A stretch of DNA of 64,000 bases, from assembly GCF_001186365.1 (NCBI RefSeq), contig NZ_LDTZ01000017.1:372001-436000 (forward strand), in the 5' to 3' direction. Under the pieces are notes generated by a model. The model was given only the letters and a program-made list of their open reading frames with translations. It searched no databases and was not told where the DNA came from. Of this stretch, positions 45,835-54,125 are shown piece after piece. The stretch comes from Gordonia jacobaea (GTDB lineage Bacteria; Actinomycetota; Actinomycetes; Mycobacteriales; Mycobacteriaceae). The position numbers and the translations under genes were made by a program. Position 1 is the first letter of the stretch; each line of letters begins with the position of its first letter.

Positions 45835-46794
45835 ATGTTGACTCGTGCGCGCAAGCGCCTCGTTGCCGCTGTGGGCGCCATGGCGGCGCTCGGCGGCCTG
45901 ACCATGGCCGTGGCCCCTGAAGCCCACGCGGCCGGCCAGACCGAATACGTGTATTCCGCATCGATGCACAAGAACATCCCGGTTCGCATCGTCGACGGTG
46001 GTGGCGGCGGCCCCAAGCCCACCCTCTACCTGCTCGACGGTCTGCGGGCTCCCAACAACACCAGCGGTTGGCTGCAGAACAACACCGGCGCCGACCGCTT
46101 CATGGCCGGCAAGGGCACCAACCTGGTCATCCCCTTCGGCGGTGGCGGCAGCTTCTACACAGACTGGGAGCGTCCCGACCCCAAGCTGGGCGTGAACAAG
46201 TGGGAAACGTTCCTGACACGCGAACTGCCCGCGTACATGAAGAAGAACCACAACTCCGACAACCGTCGTAACGGCATCGCGGGTCTGTCGATGTCGGGAA
46301 CGTCGGCGCTGAACCTTGCGTCGCGGCACCCGGGCTTCTACAAGGCGGTCGCGTCCTACAGCGGCTACCCGACCGTCACCTTCCCCGGCTTCACGCAGGG
46401 CATCCAGGCGTCGGTCGCGACCATGGGCGGCGACCCCAACAACATGTGGGGCTTCTACCCGGCAGGCCAGTGGTTCCAGAACGACCCGTTCCTGAGTGCC
46501 AACAACCTGGCCGGCGACTACGTGTACCTGTCGTCGGGCACCGGACTCGGCAGCAAGTTCGACAGCTCGATCAACCCGACGAGCGCGAACTTCAACCCGG
46601 TCAAGTTCTCGCAGATGGTTCCGCTCGAGGTGGCCGCATCGGTCAGCACGCGGCTCTACATCCCGCGCGTCGCAGCGGTCCCGGGCGTCAAGCTCACCAC
46701 GCATGTGACCCCGGACGGCGACCACTGGTGGGACTACTGGCAGGAGAACTTCCGCCAGTCGTGGAACACCACCTTCCGCCCCGCGTTCTTCTGA
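45835..46794 (+). CDS. Secreted mycolyltransferase / antigen 85-type esterase
   Basis: 319 residues from the ATG at 45835. A signal peptide covers 1-32 (AHA cleavage). The hydrolase core has LLDGLRAPNNTSGWL, PFGGGGSFYTDW at 100-111, the nucleophile elbow GLSMSG at 150-155 with Ser152, and the catalytic His in GDHWWDYWQ near the C-terminus. It transfers mycolates in the cell envelope. It is more Ag85-like than the paralogue at 2.1-3.1 kb. A strong hairpin terminator follows. Good ribosome site AAGGA before the start. Confidence 0.93.
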   Translation: MLTRARKRLVAAVGAMAALGGLTMAVAPEAHAAGQTEYVYSASMHKNIPVRIVDGGGGGPKPTLYLLDGLRAPNNTSGWLQNNTGADRFMAGKGTNLVIPFGGGGSFYTDWERPDPKLGVNKWETFLTRELPAYMKKNHNSDNRRNGIAGLSMSGTSALNLASRHPGFYKAVASYSGYPTVTFPGFTQGIQASVATMGGDPNNMWGFYPAGQWFQNDPFLSANNLAGDYVYLSSGTGLGSKFDSSINPTSANFNPVKFSQMVPLEVAASVSTRLYIPRVAAVPGVKLTTHVTPDGDHWWDYWQENFRQSWNTTFRPAFF

Positions 46795-46830
46795 GCCTGA
46801 GGCTAGGTAGCTGAACGACTGCACAACTGA

Positions 46831-46880
46831 ACACGACGAGGGCCGGCGATCGGATCGATCGCCGGCCCTCGTCGTTGTGT
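46831..46880. terminator. Perfect GC-rich hairpin terminator
   Basis: GACGAGGGCCGGCGATC (17 bases) pairs perfectly with its complement downstream around a short loop. The flanks continue with ACAC/GTGT and the 3' side is T-rich (TTGTGTTGTGT). It lies 40 bases after the mycolyltransferase stop. Confidence 0.88.
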
Positions 46881-46892
46881 TGTGTGCGGGTA

Positions 46893-47040
46893 AGTGGTTT
46901 CGACTTGGCTGCTCGCTCCGCTCGCGGCCGCTCAACCAGCGGGAAAGGCGGCTCAACCAGCGGATAGGGCGGCTCAAACAGCGGGATAGTGGTTTCGACT
47001 CGGCTGCTCGCTCCGCTCGCGGCCGCTCAACCAGCGAGGG
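46893..47040. repeat. Intergenic CTCAACCAGCGG repeat cluster
   Basis: Two nearly identical units of about 50 bases (starting AGTGGTTTCGACT at 46893 and 46988, differing by one base over 47) flank short GGCGGCTCAACCAGCGG copies. The units include the arms GCTCGCTCCGCTCGCGG. The cluster lies between the forward mycolyltransferase and the reverse DUF3068 gene, the same convergent setting as the other two arrays. Confidence 0.85.
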
Positions 47041-47076
47041 GTGAGCCGGCCCGACCAGCGGCGAGCTAGCCGCGGC

Positions 47077-48639
47077 CTACTCGCCCGAGTCCTGCGTGCC
47101 GCGGCGGCGGAAGGCGCGGGCCTCGTCGAGCGCGGAGCGCGGGGTGTCGGATGAGTCGTCATCGACTGCGGGCACCTGGCGGGTCGGCTGGTCGTCGCCC
47201 TCCGGGGCGTCGGAGGCCGTGGGACCTTCGACGCGCGGGATGCGCTGAGTCGGGCGGTCCCACATGTACGCGTCGTCGTCCTCGTCGGCGTTCGCTTCCG
47301 TCCCAGCCGCACCGATCGAGGTCGTCGCGGCGTCGTCCGTGTCGTCGGCCGCGGCGTGGCGGTTGCGGCCAGCAAGGCCTGCACCCGCGGCTGTTCCGGC
47401 GAGGGCGGTCGTTGTCGCGGCGCTGCTGCGATCGGACTCGCGTTTGTCGAAGAAGCCCGGTTCGTCGTCGTAGACGTCGGGGTTCTCGAGGTTCTTGTCG
47501 GCGCTGTTACGTGTCCGCCAGATGATGAGAATCCATGCGAGGAGGAGTAGTGCTCCGACGATGCCGAGGATGAGCGGCAACCAGAATCCGCCGAGCTTGA
47601 GCAGATTCATGTAGTGGCCAGCGCGATCAGCCTGCGCGTTGACGGTGCCGTCTGCCCACTGGAACGTGGCCTTCAGGGCGTCGAGCTTGAAATCGCGGAC
47701 CGGTGCGGGCGTTCCGTCGCTCTGGTCGGGCGACTTGAAGTACTGGCGCTGGTCCTCGCGGCCGTTGACGATGGTGCCGGTCTCGGGCTCGACGAAGACG
47801 TGCCGCGTCGCCGATGCGTAGCGATGCATCGTGATCTTGTCGTCGGGCTTCACGCCGCGCCCGGTGATTCCCCACCACTTCGCGGGCATCGTGAGCATCG
47901 TGCCCAGCGCGGCCTCACCCTGTGCGTTGGGCAGCGACGAGAGGTCGGTCTCGGGAACCTCGGAGACGAATTCGTAGGTCTTGACCCCGTTGAAGGTCTT
48001 CTCACCGACGTACTTGGCAGGCTGATCCTGGCGGGTGTTGAGGTCGTAGTACAGGTACGACCGCTTCTTGACGTTGAAGCCGAACTTGTACTGGAACCCC
48101 TTACGGTCGGGCAACTGGACCGACACGTCCTTGACGTTCACGCCCTCCGGTGCGGCCTCGAGCTGCAGTGCGCTGACGGTGCCGTTGGGCACCGACGTCT
48201 TGCGGTTGACCGAAACCCTGTCGATGGTTGCGGTGAGCAGGCCGTCGTCGCATTTCAGGTCGCCGTCGGCGCGCGGGGCCGGTGGGTCTGTCTCCTTGCC
48301 GTCGGCGTCGCGGATGCGGTCGATCTGGACGGTTTGCGCCGACTGCAGAGTGGCCTGTCGCTTGTCCGAAGGCTCGATGATCACGCTTCGACGCTGCTGC
48401 GTCAGGTGTGCGTCAAGCGTGCGGGCCTTGGGCTGTGAGACCGAGCAGCGATCGAAGATGACCGCCGGGAACCGTTCGCCGGCCGATCCGTCGGCAGGAA
48501 CCGTCGAGGCAACGGAAGTGATGTCGAGATCGAGTGGCACCACCCGCAACTGAGGCACCAGGAACGCCGGGATGGCGATCGCCGCGGTAATGCAAGCAAC
48601 CCCGAGGAATGCCAGCAGCGCCAGCCAAACTCGTCTCAT
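47077..48639 (-). CDS. DUF3068 (PorA-family-like) membrane protein
   Basis: 520 residues. A membrane helix at 5-28, a large extracytoplasmic DUF3068 domain (about 30-350) and a second helix near 355-375, then an acidic, low-complexity cytoplasmic tail of some 140 residues. Domain blocks include YKFGFNVKKRSYLYYDLNTR and KTYEFVSEVPETDL. DUF3068 is typical of Mycobacteriales; some members are called PorA family but channel function is not shown for them. The gene is convergent with the mycolyltransferase. Confidence 0.85.
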   Translation of the reverse strand: MRRVWLALLAFLGVACITAAIAIPAFLVPQLRVVPLDLDITSVASTVPADGSAGERFPAVIFDRCSVSQPKARTLDAHLTQQRRSVIIEPSDKRQATLQSAQTVQIDRIRDADGKETDPPAPRADGDLKCDDGLLTATIDRVSVNRKTSVPNGTVSALQLEAAPEGVNVKDVSVQLPDRKGFQYKFGFNVKKRSYLYYDLNTRQDQPAKYVGEKTFNGVKTYEFVSEVPETDLSSLPNAQGEAALGTMLTMPAKWWGITGRGVKPDDKITMHRYASATRHVFVEPETGTIVNGREDQRQYFKSPDQSDGTPAPVRDFKLDALKATFQWADGTVNAQADRAGHYMNLLKLGGFWLPLILGIVGALLLLAWILIIWRTRNSADKNLENPDVYDDEPGFFDKRESDRSSAATTTALAGTAAGAGLAGRNRHAAADDTDDAATTSIGAAGTEANADEDDDAYMWDRPTQRIPRVEGPTASDAPEGDDQPTRQVPAVDDDSSDTPRSALDEARAFRRRGTQDSGE

Positions 48640-48728
48640 TCTCGACTCCTGTGCGGTTCGGCCTGGCCCGTCGTGTCGACGAGCAGGCCACGGTCAACGC
48701 TCTCACCCTAATGGTCGGCCAACGGGAA

Positions 48729-50099
48729 TCAGCCCATGCCGGTGCGATCGGCACGCCTGTCCCGTTCGGCTTCTTTCATGATTCCGGCCATGTAGCCGTA
48801 GATCTCCGCGTCCGACATCGCCTTCCAGCGCGGTGCCAGCAGCTTCATGTACTTCTCGACGTAGAGCAGTTGCTTTCCGACGAGCACCAACTCGCGCGGC
48901 AACCGGGCGTCGTGTGCCCGTGCGACCGCCGCGAGTTGTCGCCCGAGGTCGGTGTAGCTCATGTCGCCGAGATCCGTGGTCGACAGCGGTGTGGTGATCT
49001 TGCGGATGTCAGCCCCACCCTGTGTCGTCGAACCGGGGTTACGCACAGCGCCCAGCAAGAAGATGGCGCGACCCGCCGATTCGTAGTCGTTGCGGACGAT
49101 CAGGTCGACGACGAGCTGACGCAGGATGCGTCGGGTGCGTGGTGTGAAGCGTCCGACGATGCCGAAGTCGAGCAGCACCAGGCGACCGTCTGCGTCGACG
49201 AGGACGTTGCCGGCGTGGAGGTCGCCGTGGAACAAGCCGCCGTGAAACGCCGACTCGAGCAGCGACAGCAACAGGTTTCGGCACAGCGCGACCCCATCGT
49301 GTCCGGCGGCGCGCACAGCGGCGGCGTCGTCGATGCGGGTGGCGTAGATGCGTTCCATCGTCATGACGCGCGCGGTGGTCAGGTCGTCGTAGACGTGGGG
49401 AACGCGGACGCGATCTCCGAACTGTCCCGGTTTGAGACATTCGTACCATTCGCGCATGGCGTCGGCCTCATTGCGGAAATCGAGCTCGGCGTCGAGACCG
49501 TCGGCAAAATCCTCGACGACGTGTCGCGCCGACAACATCCGGCCGTACTCCGAGATCTCGGCAAGGCTGGCGAGTCGTTCGAGGATCGCGACGTCGGGTG
49601 CGAGTCGCTCGGCGATTCCAGGGCGTTGGATTTTGACGACGACCTCGTCGCCGTTGTGCAGCCTCGCGGTGTGGACCTGGGCGATGGATGCCGATGCGAT
49701 CGGCTCGGGGTCGAACTCGGCGAAGACGTCATCGGGTGCGCGGCCGATCTCGTCGATGAAAACCTGTCGGATCTCATCGGGGTCGGCGGGTGGCACGCTG
49801 TCGAGGAGCGACTCGAACTCCGATGCCAACGTCTCGGTGAAGACACCGGGACTCGACGTGATGAGTTGTCCGAGCTTTACGTAGGTGGGGCCGAGATGCT
49901 CGAAGGTCGCGCGCACCTGCGCCGCCGCGCGCTTGCCACTCGGTGCGCGCAGATGCGCTGCGTCGAATGCGGTGTCAAGGAGGAATCTGCCGACGCCGAG
50001 CGTTGCGTGGGCGGTGGTCACACCGAGGCGCGTGACCTCGGCGATCGGCGACGCCGGGCGTAGACGCGCGTGGCGACCGTCGTCAACTGTGCTGTCCAT
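48729..50099 (-). CDS. ABC1/UbiB-family atypical kinase
   Basis: 456 residues. LGPTYVKLGQLI carries the KxGQ motif that covers the nucleotide site; ASASIAQVHTARL is the Ala-rich loop, FHGDLHAGNVLVD the catalytic loop and LLDFGIVGRF the DFG. UbiB-type proteins use ATP in lipid or quinone metabolism. Menaquinone organisms keep several of them without a known substrate. The gene stands 89 bases upstream of the DUF3068 gene on the same strand. Confidence 0.88.
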   Translation of the reverse strand: MDSTVDDGRHARLRPASPIAEVTRLGVTTAHATLGVGRFLLDTAFDAAHLRAPSGKRAAAQVRATFEHLGPTYVKLGQLITSSPGVFTETLASEFESLLDSVPPADPDEIRQVFIDEIGRAPDDVFAEFDPEPIASASIAQVHTARLHNGDEVVVKIQRPGIAERLAPDVAILERLASLAEISEYGRMLSARHVVEDFADGLDAELDFRNEADAMREWYECLKPGQFGDRVRVPHVYDDLTTARVMTMERIYATRIDDAAAVRAAGHDGVALCRNLLLSLLESAFHGGLFHGDLHAGNVLVDADGRLVLLDFGIVGRFTPRTRRILRQLVVDLIVRNDYESAGRAIFLLGAVRNPGSTTQGGADIRKITTPLSTTDLGDMSYTDLGRQLAAVARAHDARLPRELVLVGKQLLYVEKYMKLLAPRWKAMSDAEIYGYMAGIMKEAERDRRADRTGMG

Positions 50100-50208
50100 A
50101 TTCCCCCCTGCTCGTCGTGCTTGCGGGTTCCCGCGTCGCGCCCAGTGTAGGAGGTCGGTGTCGGGAATCGGACAAGGCGTACGAACGGCCCAGGTATCGG
50201 GTCGCGCC

Positions 50209-50565
50209 TCAGCCGTGCTCGGGCTCCCCTGAAACGCGGTGGTCGGCGTGGTTGAGAGCCTCGGCGATGACCCTGCCGACGTGCCCGTCGCGTAGGCGGT
50301 AGATGATTCGACGCCCCTCGCGTCTGGTGTCGACGAGCCCGGTGAAGCGCAGTTTTGCCAGATGCTGACTGACCGCGGTCCGCGACGCTCCGACGGCCTC
50401 GGTCAGAGCGGTGACGTCACGCTCCTCGTCGCGCAACAGCCACAGGATGTGCAGCCGCGTGGGGTCGGACAGCATGGTGAAGAGCGCTGTTGCGGTACCG
50501 AGGAGCTCGGGGTCGGGACTGACCCGGTGCTCGAGGCTCGGGGCAGGGGTGGCTGCCTGTTTCAT
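50209..50565 (-). CDS. ArsR/SmtB-family metal sensor, NmtR-like alpha-5 site
   Basis: 118 residues with the winged helix TRLHILWLLRDEERDVTALTEAVGASRTAVSQHL. The C-terminal helix carries Asp93-x-His95, His106 and His109, i.e. DxHx10Hx2H, the alpha-5 metal site of NmtR and SmtB, and there are no alpha-3 cysteines. NmtR binds nickel or cobalt; zinc is possible. It is nine bases behind an MFS permease gene on the same strand, and a perfect 26-base palindrome lies before that permease, so it most likely represses its own operon. Confidence 0.9.
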   Translation of the reverse strand: MKQAATPAPSLEHRVSPDPELLGTATALFTMLSDPTRLHILWLLRDEERDVTALTEAVGASRTAVSQHLAKLRFTGLVDTRREGRRIIYRLRDGHVGRVIAEALNHADHRVSGEPEHG

Positions 50566-50574
50566 CGGCGGTGA

Positions 50575-51882
50575 TCACCGTTCGTCGGCGGTTGCGGTTG
50601 CTCGGTTCATCGTAAGTGAGATCCGCGGGTGGATTCGTAGGTTCGCCGGTCGTGTGTTCGCTGTTCGGGTGGTAGTCGCTGGTCGCCAGCTGTACGCGGC
50701 ACCGACGAGTCCGAGCAGCGCGAGCGCCGACAGCACGAGCGCACACGCCGCTTGCCCGCTGGTCGACGTGCCGAGACCCGCGAGGGGATAGGCCACCAGA
50801 AACGCGGCGTGTGAGAGCGAGAACTGTGCGGTGAACACGTCGTCGCGGTCGGCGTCGGTGCTGTGATCGCGCAGCAGACGCGCGGTACCGGTCGAGATGA
50901 TCGACGTCGCGGCACCGAGAACCGCCCAGAGTGCGAGCAAAGAGATGTACGACGGCGCGCCCAACCACGCCGCCATCCCGGCAACGCCGATCACGCAGGC
51001 GAGGGCACAGGCCAACATCGGTCGTGAAGTTCCCGCGCGTCGGAAGATCAGCGGCCCGAGGATCGCCGCGGCGATCGACCCCGCGCCGAACGCGGCGAAG
51101 GCCACCGCGACCGCCGTCGCGGAACCTCCGAGGTCGGCTCGAACGAAGACCACGGTGCCGACCATGACCAGTGCGGTTGCCGCGGCGACGACGACGTTGA
51201 CCCACAACACGCCGCGAAATGCGCTGCGCGCCAGCATGATTCGACAACCCGCGAAGGTTCGGCGGGCGAAGCTTTCGGCGGAATTGGGGGCGCGCGTTTC
51301 GTTGATGCGGCGGCCGTTGATGCCCCTGCGGCACGAGATGACGAGGGTGGCGGACGCGGCAAAGCCGAGCGCGGTGCCGACGAACAGCGTCGAGTACGAC
51401 ACGACGGTCAGCAGTGCCGCTGCGATCAGCGGGCTGCCGACGGATTCGAGGTCGTAGGCGATCCGCGATGCCGCGACGGCCGATGAGTAGTCGTCACCGT
51501 CGTCGACCACACGCGCGATGGTTGCGGAGAAGGTCGGAGTGAAGGTCGCCGACGCGGTCTGCAAGGCGAACACCAGGAGATAGATCTGCCAGACGTGGCC
51601 GACCCAGGGCAGACAGCAGGCCATTGCGACACGTACGACGTCTGCGCCGACGAGCACTCGCGAGGCCGGTAGGGCGGTGACGAGCGCGCGCATCACGGGG
51701 GCCATCACGACGTACGCGACCATCTTCACCGCGAGTGCCGTGCCAAGAACCCGTCCGGCGTCGGGGCCCGCGAGGTCGTAGGCGAGCAGACCCAACGCAA
51801 CGGTGAGCAGGCCAGTGCCCAGCAGAGACACCACCTGCGCGCCGTAGAGCCGACGGAAAGTCGGATAGGTGAATGCCCGCAC
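50575..51882 (-). CDS. MFS permease, probable metal- or drug-efflux transporter
   Basis: 435 residues with 11-12 membrane segments. YPTFRRLYGAQVVSLLGTGLLTVALGLLAYDL at the start is typical of the MFS_1/enterobactin-exporter-like group. It is transcribed with the NmtR-like repressor (9-base gap). MFS permeases under SmtB/NmtR-type control usually export metal ions or metal complexes. That assignment is from context only. Confidence 0.82.
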   Translation of the reverse strand: MRAFTYPTFRRLYGAQVVSLLGTGLLTVALGLLAYDLAGPDAGRVLGTALAVKMVAYVVMAPVMRALVTALPASRVLVGADVVRVAMACCLPWVGHVWQIYLLVFALQTASATFTPTFSATIARVVDDGDDYSSAVAASRIAYDLESVGSPLIAAALLTVVSYSTLFVGTALGFAASATLVISCRRGINGRRINETRAPNSAESFARRTFAGCRIMLARSAFRGVLWVNVVVAAATALVMVGTVVFVRADLGGSATAVAVAFAAFGAGSIAAAILGPLIFRRAGTSRPMLACALACVIGVAGMAAWLGAPSYISLLALWAVLGAATSIISTGTARLLRDHSTDADRDDVFTAQFSLSHAAFLVAYPLAGLGTSTSGQAACALVLSALALLGLVGAAYSWRPATTTRTANTRPANLRIHPRISLTMNRATATADER

Positions 51883-51897
51883 AGGGCGATATTAAGC

Positions 51898-51923
51898 TAT
51901 ATGTGCGCATCTGCGCACATATA
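51898..51923. promoter_or_regulatory. Perfect 12-2-12 palindrome, ArsR/NmtR operator
   Basis: The arms TATATGTGCGCA and TGCGCACATATA are exact complements around TC. It lies 15 bases before the MFS start codon, in the spacer shared with the CopB gene, and fits ArsR-family operators with AT-rich ends. Confidence 0.75.
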
Positions 51924-51935
51924 CGCGTGCGATAC

Positions 51936-51952
51936 ATACCCTAGGGGGGTAT
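51936..51952. promoter_or_regulatory. CsoR-type copper operator upstream of copB
   Basis: ATACCC-TA-GGGGGGTAT is the GC-tract/AT-end pattern of CsoR boxes. It lies nine bases before the CopB start codon at 51962. The first 16 bases are identical to the box at 56852 in front of csoR. Confidence 0.7.
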
Positions 51953-51961
51953 AAAGGGGAT

Positions 51962-54049
51962 ATGGAAACGCACGGGCACGCGCCCAAGGGCGCAGAACCA
52001 GGTAGCGACGAACACATGGGCCACGAGCACATGGACCACGGCAACATGAACCACGGGGATATGGCGCACGGGCACATGGACCACGTCGCGATGTTCCGAC
52101 GGTTGTTCTGGATCATGTGCGTGATCGCGATCCCGGTCGTTGTGGCTTCGCCCATGTTCGGGTCGATCGTCGGCTACACCGTCCCCGACAACGCGGTGCG
52201 CCTGATCTCGCCGGTGCTCGGCACGGTCATGTACCTCTGGGGCGGACGGCCGTTCCTGACCGGTGCCGTAAGCGAACTTCGCTCGCGCACACCCGGAATG
52301 ATGACCCTCATCGCGCTGGCGATCACGGTCGCATTCGTTGCGTCGTGGGGTGCGTCGCTTCACCTGCTCCCGCACGATCTCGACTTCTGGTGGGAGCTGG
52401 CACTTCTCATCGTCATCATGCTGCTCGGGCACTGGATAGAGATGCGCTCGATCGCGCAGACCACGTCGGCACTCGATTCGCTCGCATCACTGATGCCGGA
52501 CGAAGCCGAGCGCGTCGTCGGCGATCCGGGTAGTGGGCAGACCGAGATGGTCGCCCCGGCCGACCTCGTCGAGGGCGACGTGGTGATCGCGCGTCCAGGG
52601 GGCAGGGTGCCCGCGGACGGTGTAATCATCGACGGCACAGCAGAACTCGACGAGTCGATGATCACCGGAGAGTCTGATCTCGTCACCCGCAAGGTCGGCG
52701 ACAAGGTGGTCGCAGGAACGGTCACCGCCGACTCGGCGATCACGGTGAGGGTCAGAGCTGTCGGCGACGACACGACGCTCGCGGGCATCCAGCGCCTTGT
52801 CGCGCAGGCGCAGAATTCGACGTCGCGTGCGCAACGACTCGCCGATCGTGCTGCGGGCTGGCTCTTTTGGTTCGCGCTTGGCGCCGCGGCGCTGACCGCC
52901 ATCATCTGGACGGCGATCGGACAACCCGAGGACGCAGTCATCCGCACGATCACGGTGCTGGTCATCGCGTGCCCGCACGCACTCGGACTCGCGATACCGC
53001 TGGTGGTCTCGATCGCCACCGAACGTGCCGCCCGGATGGGTGTGCTCGTCACCAATCGGATCGCGCTCGAAACCCTTCGGCAAATCGACGTCGTCTGCTT
53101 CGACAAGACCGGAACGCTTACTCGTGGACGGCCCGAGGTGACCGATATCGTTGCGCGCGAGGGGTATTCGAAGGACGAGCTTCTCGGTCTCGCAGCGTCG
53201 GCCGAATTGCAGAGCGAGCACCCGCTCGCCCGCGCCATCGTGCGCGCCGCGCAGGACAGGGGAGTGAGCACCGCTCCGTCGAAGGATTTCAGTACGCACG
53301 CCGCAACGGGTGTGCGCGCTGTCGTCGACGGTCGGCAGGTGTCCGTGGGCGGTCCAAGGCTCGTCGAAAACGTGACGGTTCCAAATGATCTCGCCTCTGC
53401 TGCACAGGATCTTCGGGGAAACACGGTGCTGTACATCATGATCGACGGCAAGGTAGTCGGCGTGATCGCACTCGCCGACGAACCGCGTCCCGAATCGGCA
53501 CAGGCGGTCGCCGAGCTCCGTGACCGCGGCATCGAGTCGGTGATGATCACCGGCGATGCCCGAGACGTCGCCGACCGGGTGGCCAAGGCGGTGGGCATCA
53601 CCGAGGTACACGCGCAGGTGCGGCCGGAAGACAAGGAGCAGATCGTCTCCGAGCTGCAGAAGCAGGGCCACACCGTTGCCTTCGTCGGTGACGGTGTCAA
53701 CGACGCGCCTGCGCTCGCGCGCGCCGACGTCGGTATCGCAATCGGCGCGGGTACCGATGTGGCGATCGGGTCGGCCGGCGTCGTGCTCGCGGGAGACGAC
53801 CCGCGGACCGTCGTGTCGGCGATCGAGCTCTCGCGCAAGGCGTACCGCAAGATGAAGCAGAACCTCTGGTGGGCCGCCGGGTACAACCTCATCTCTGTGC
53901 CGCTGGCGGCGGGCATCCTCGCGCCGATCGGGTTCGTGCTCCCGATGGCGGTCGGGGCCCTGCTGATGTCGTTGTCGACGATCATCGTCGCGCTCAACGC
54001 TCAACTCCTGCGTCGAGCCGATCTACACGAACCGCGAATCTCGGCGTAG
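51962..54049 (+). CDS. CopB-type copper P-type ATPase (CPH motif)
   Basis: 695 residues. The N-terminus is rich in His and Met (HMGHEHMDHGNMNHGDMAHG) in place of a CxxC domain. The membrane motif is Cys337-Pro-His339 (IACPHALG), typical of P1B-3 (CopB) ATPases; DKTGT with the phosphorylated Asp381, TGES and GDGVNDAP complete the pump. P1B-3 pumps export copper. The CsoR-like box before the gene puts it under copper control with csoR-copZ-copA at 57-59.8 kb. Confidence 0.93.
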   Translation: METHGHAPKGAEPGSDEHMGHEHMDHGNMNHGDMAHGHMDHVAMFRRLFWIMCVIAIPVVVASPMFGSIVGYTVPDNAVRLISPVLGTVMYLWGGRPFLTGAVSELRSRTPGMMTLIALAITVAFVASWGASLHLLPHDLDFWWELALLIVIMLLGHWIEMRSIAQTTSALDSLASLMPDEAERVVGDPGSGQTEMVAPADLVEGDVVIARPGGRVPADGVIIDGTAELDESMITGESDLVTRKVGDKVVAGTVTADSAITVRVRAVGDDTTLAGIQRLVAQAQNSTSRAQRLADRAAGWLFWFALGAAALTAIIWTAIGQPEDAVIRTITVLVIACPHALGLAIPLVVSIATERAARMGVLVTNRIALETLRQIDVVCFDKTGTLTRGRPEVTDIVAREGYSKDELLGLAASAELQSEHPLARAIVRAAQDRGVSTAPSKDFSTHAATGVRAVVDGRQVSVGGPRLVENVTVPNDLASAAQDLRGNTVLYIMIDGKVVGVIALADEPRPESAQAVAELRDRGIESVMITGDARDVADRVAKAVGITEVHAQVRPEDKEQIVSELQKQGHTVAFVGDGVNDAPALARADVGIAIGAGTDVAIGSAGVVLAGDDPRTVVSAIELSRKAYRKMKQNLWWAAGYNLISVPLAAGILAPIGFVLPMAVGALLMSLSTIIVALNAQLLRRADLHEPRISA

Positions 54050-54125
54050 TCTTCGTGGAGGGTTTTCGACTGTGGGTCGAAAACACTCGGGGTCGACAAC
54101 ATCGATTCGGCGAAGGAGCACGCAC

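Noticed and set aside
45673..46977. Long reverse open frame of 434 codons
   Set aside because: It is antisense to the mycolyltransferase, whose signal peptide and catalytic residues are clear.
48609..50063. Forward open frame of 484 codons
   Set aside because: Antisense shadow of the ABC1 kinase gene, which has all family motifs.
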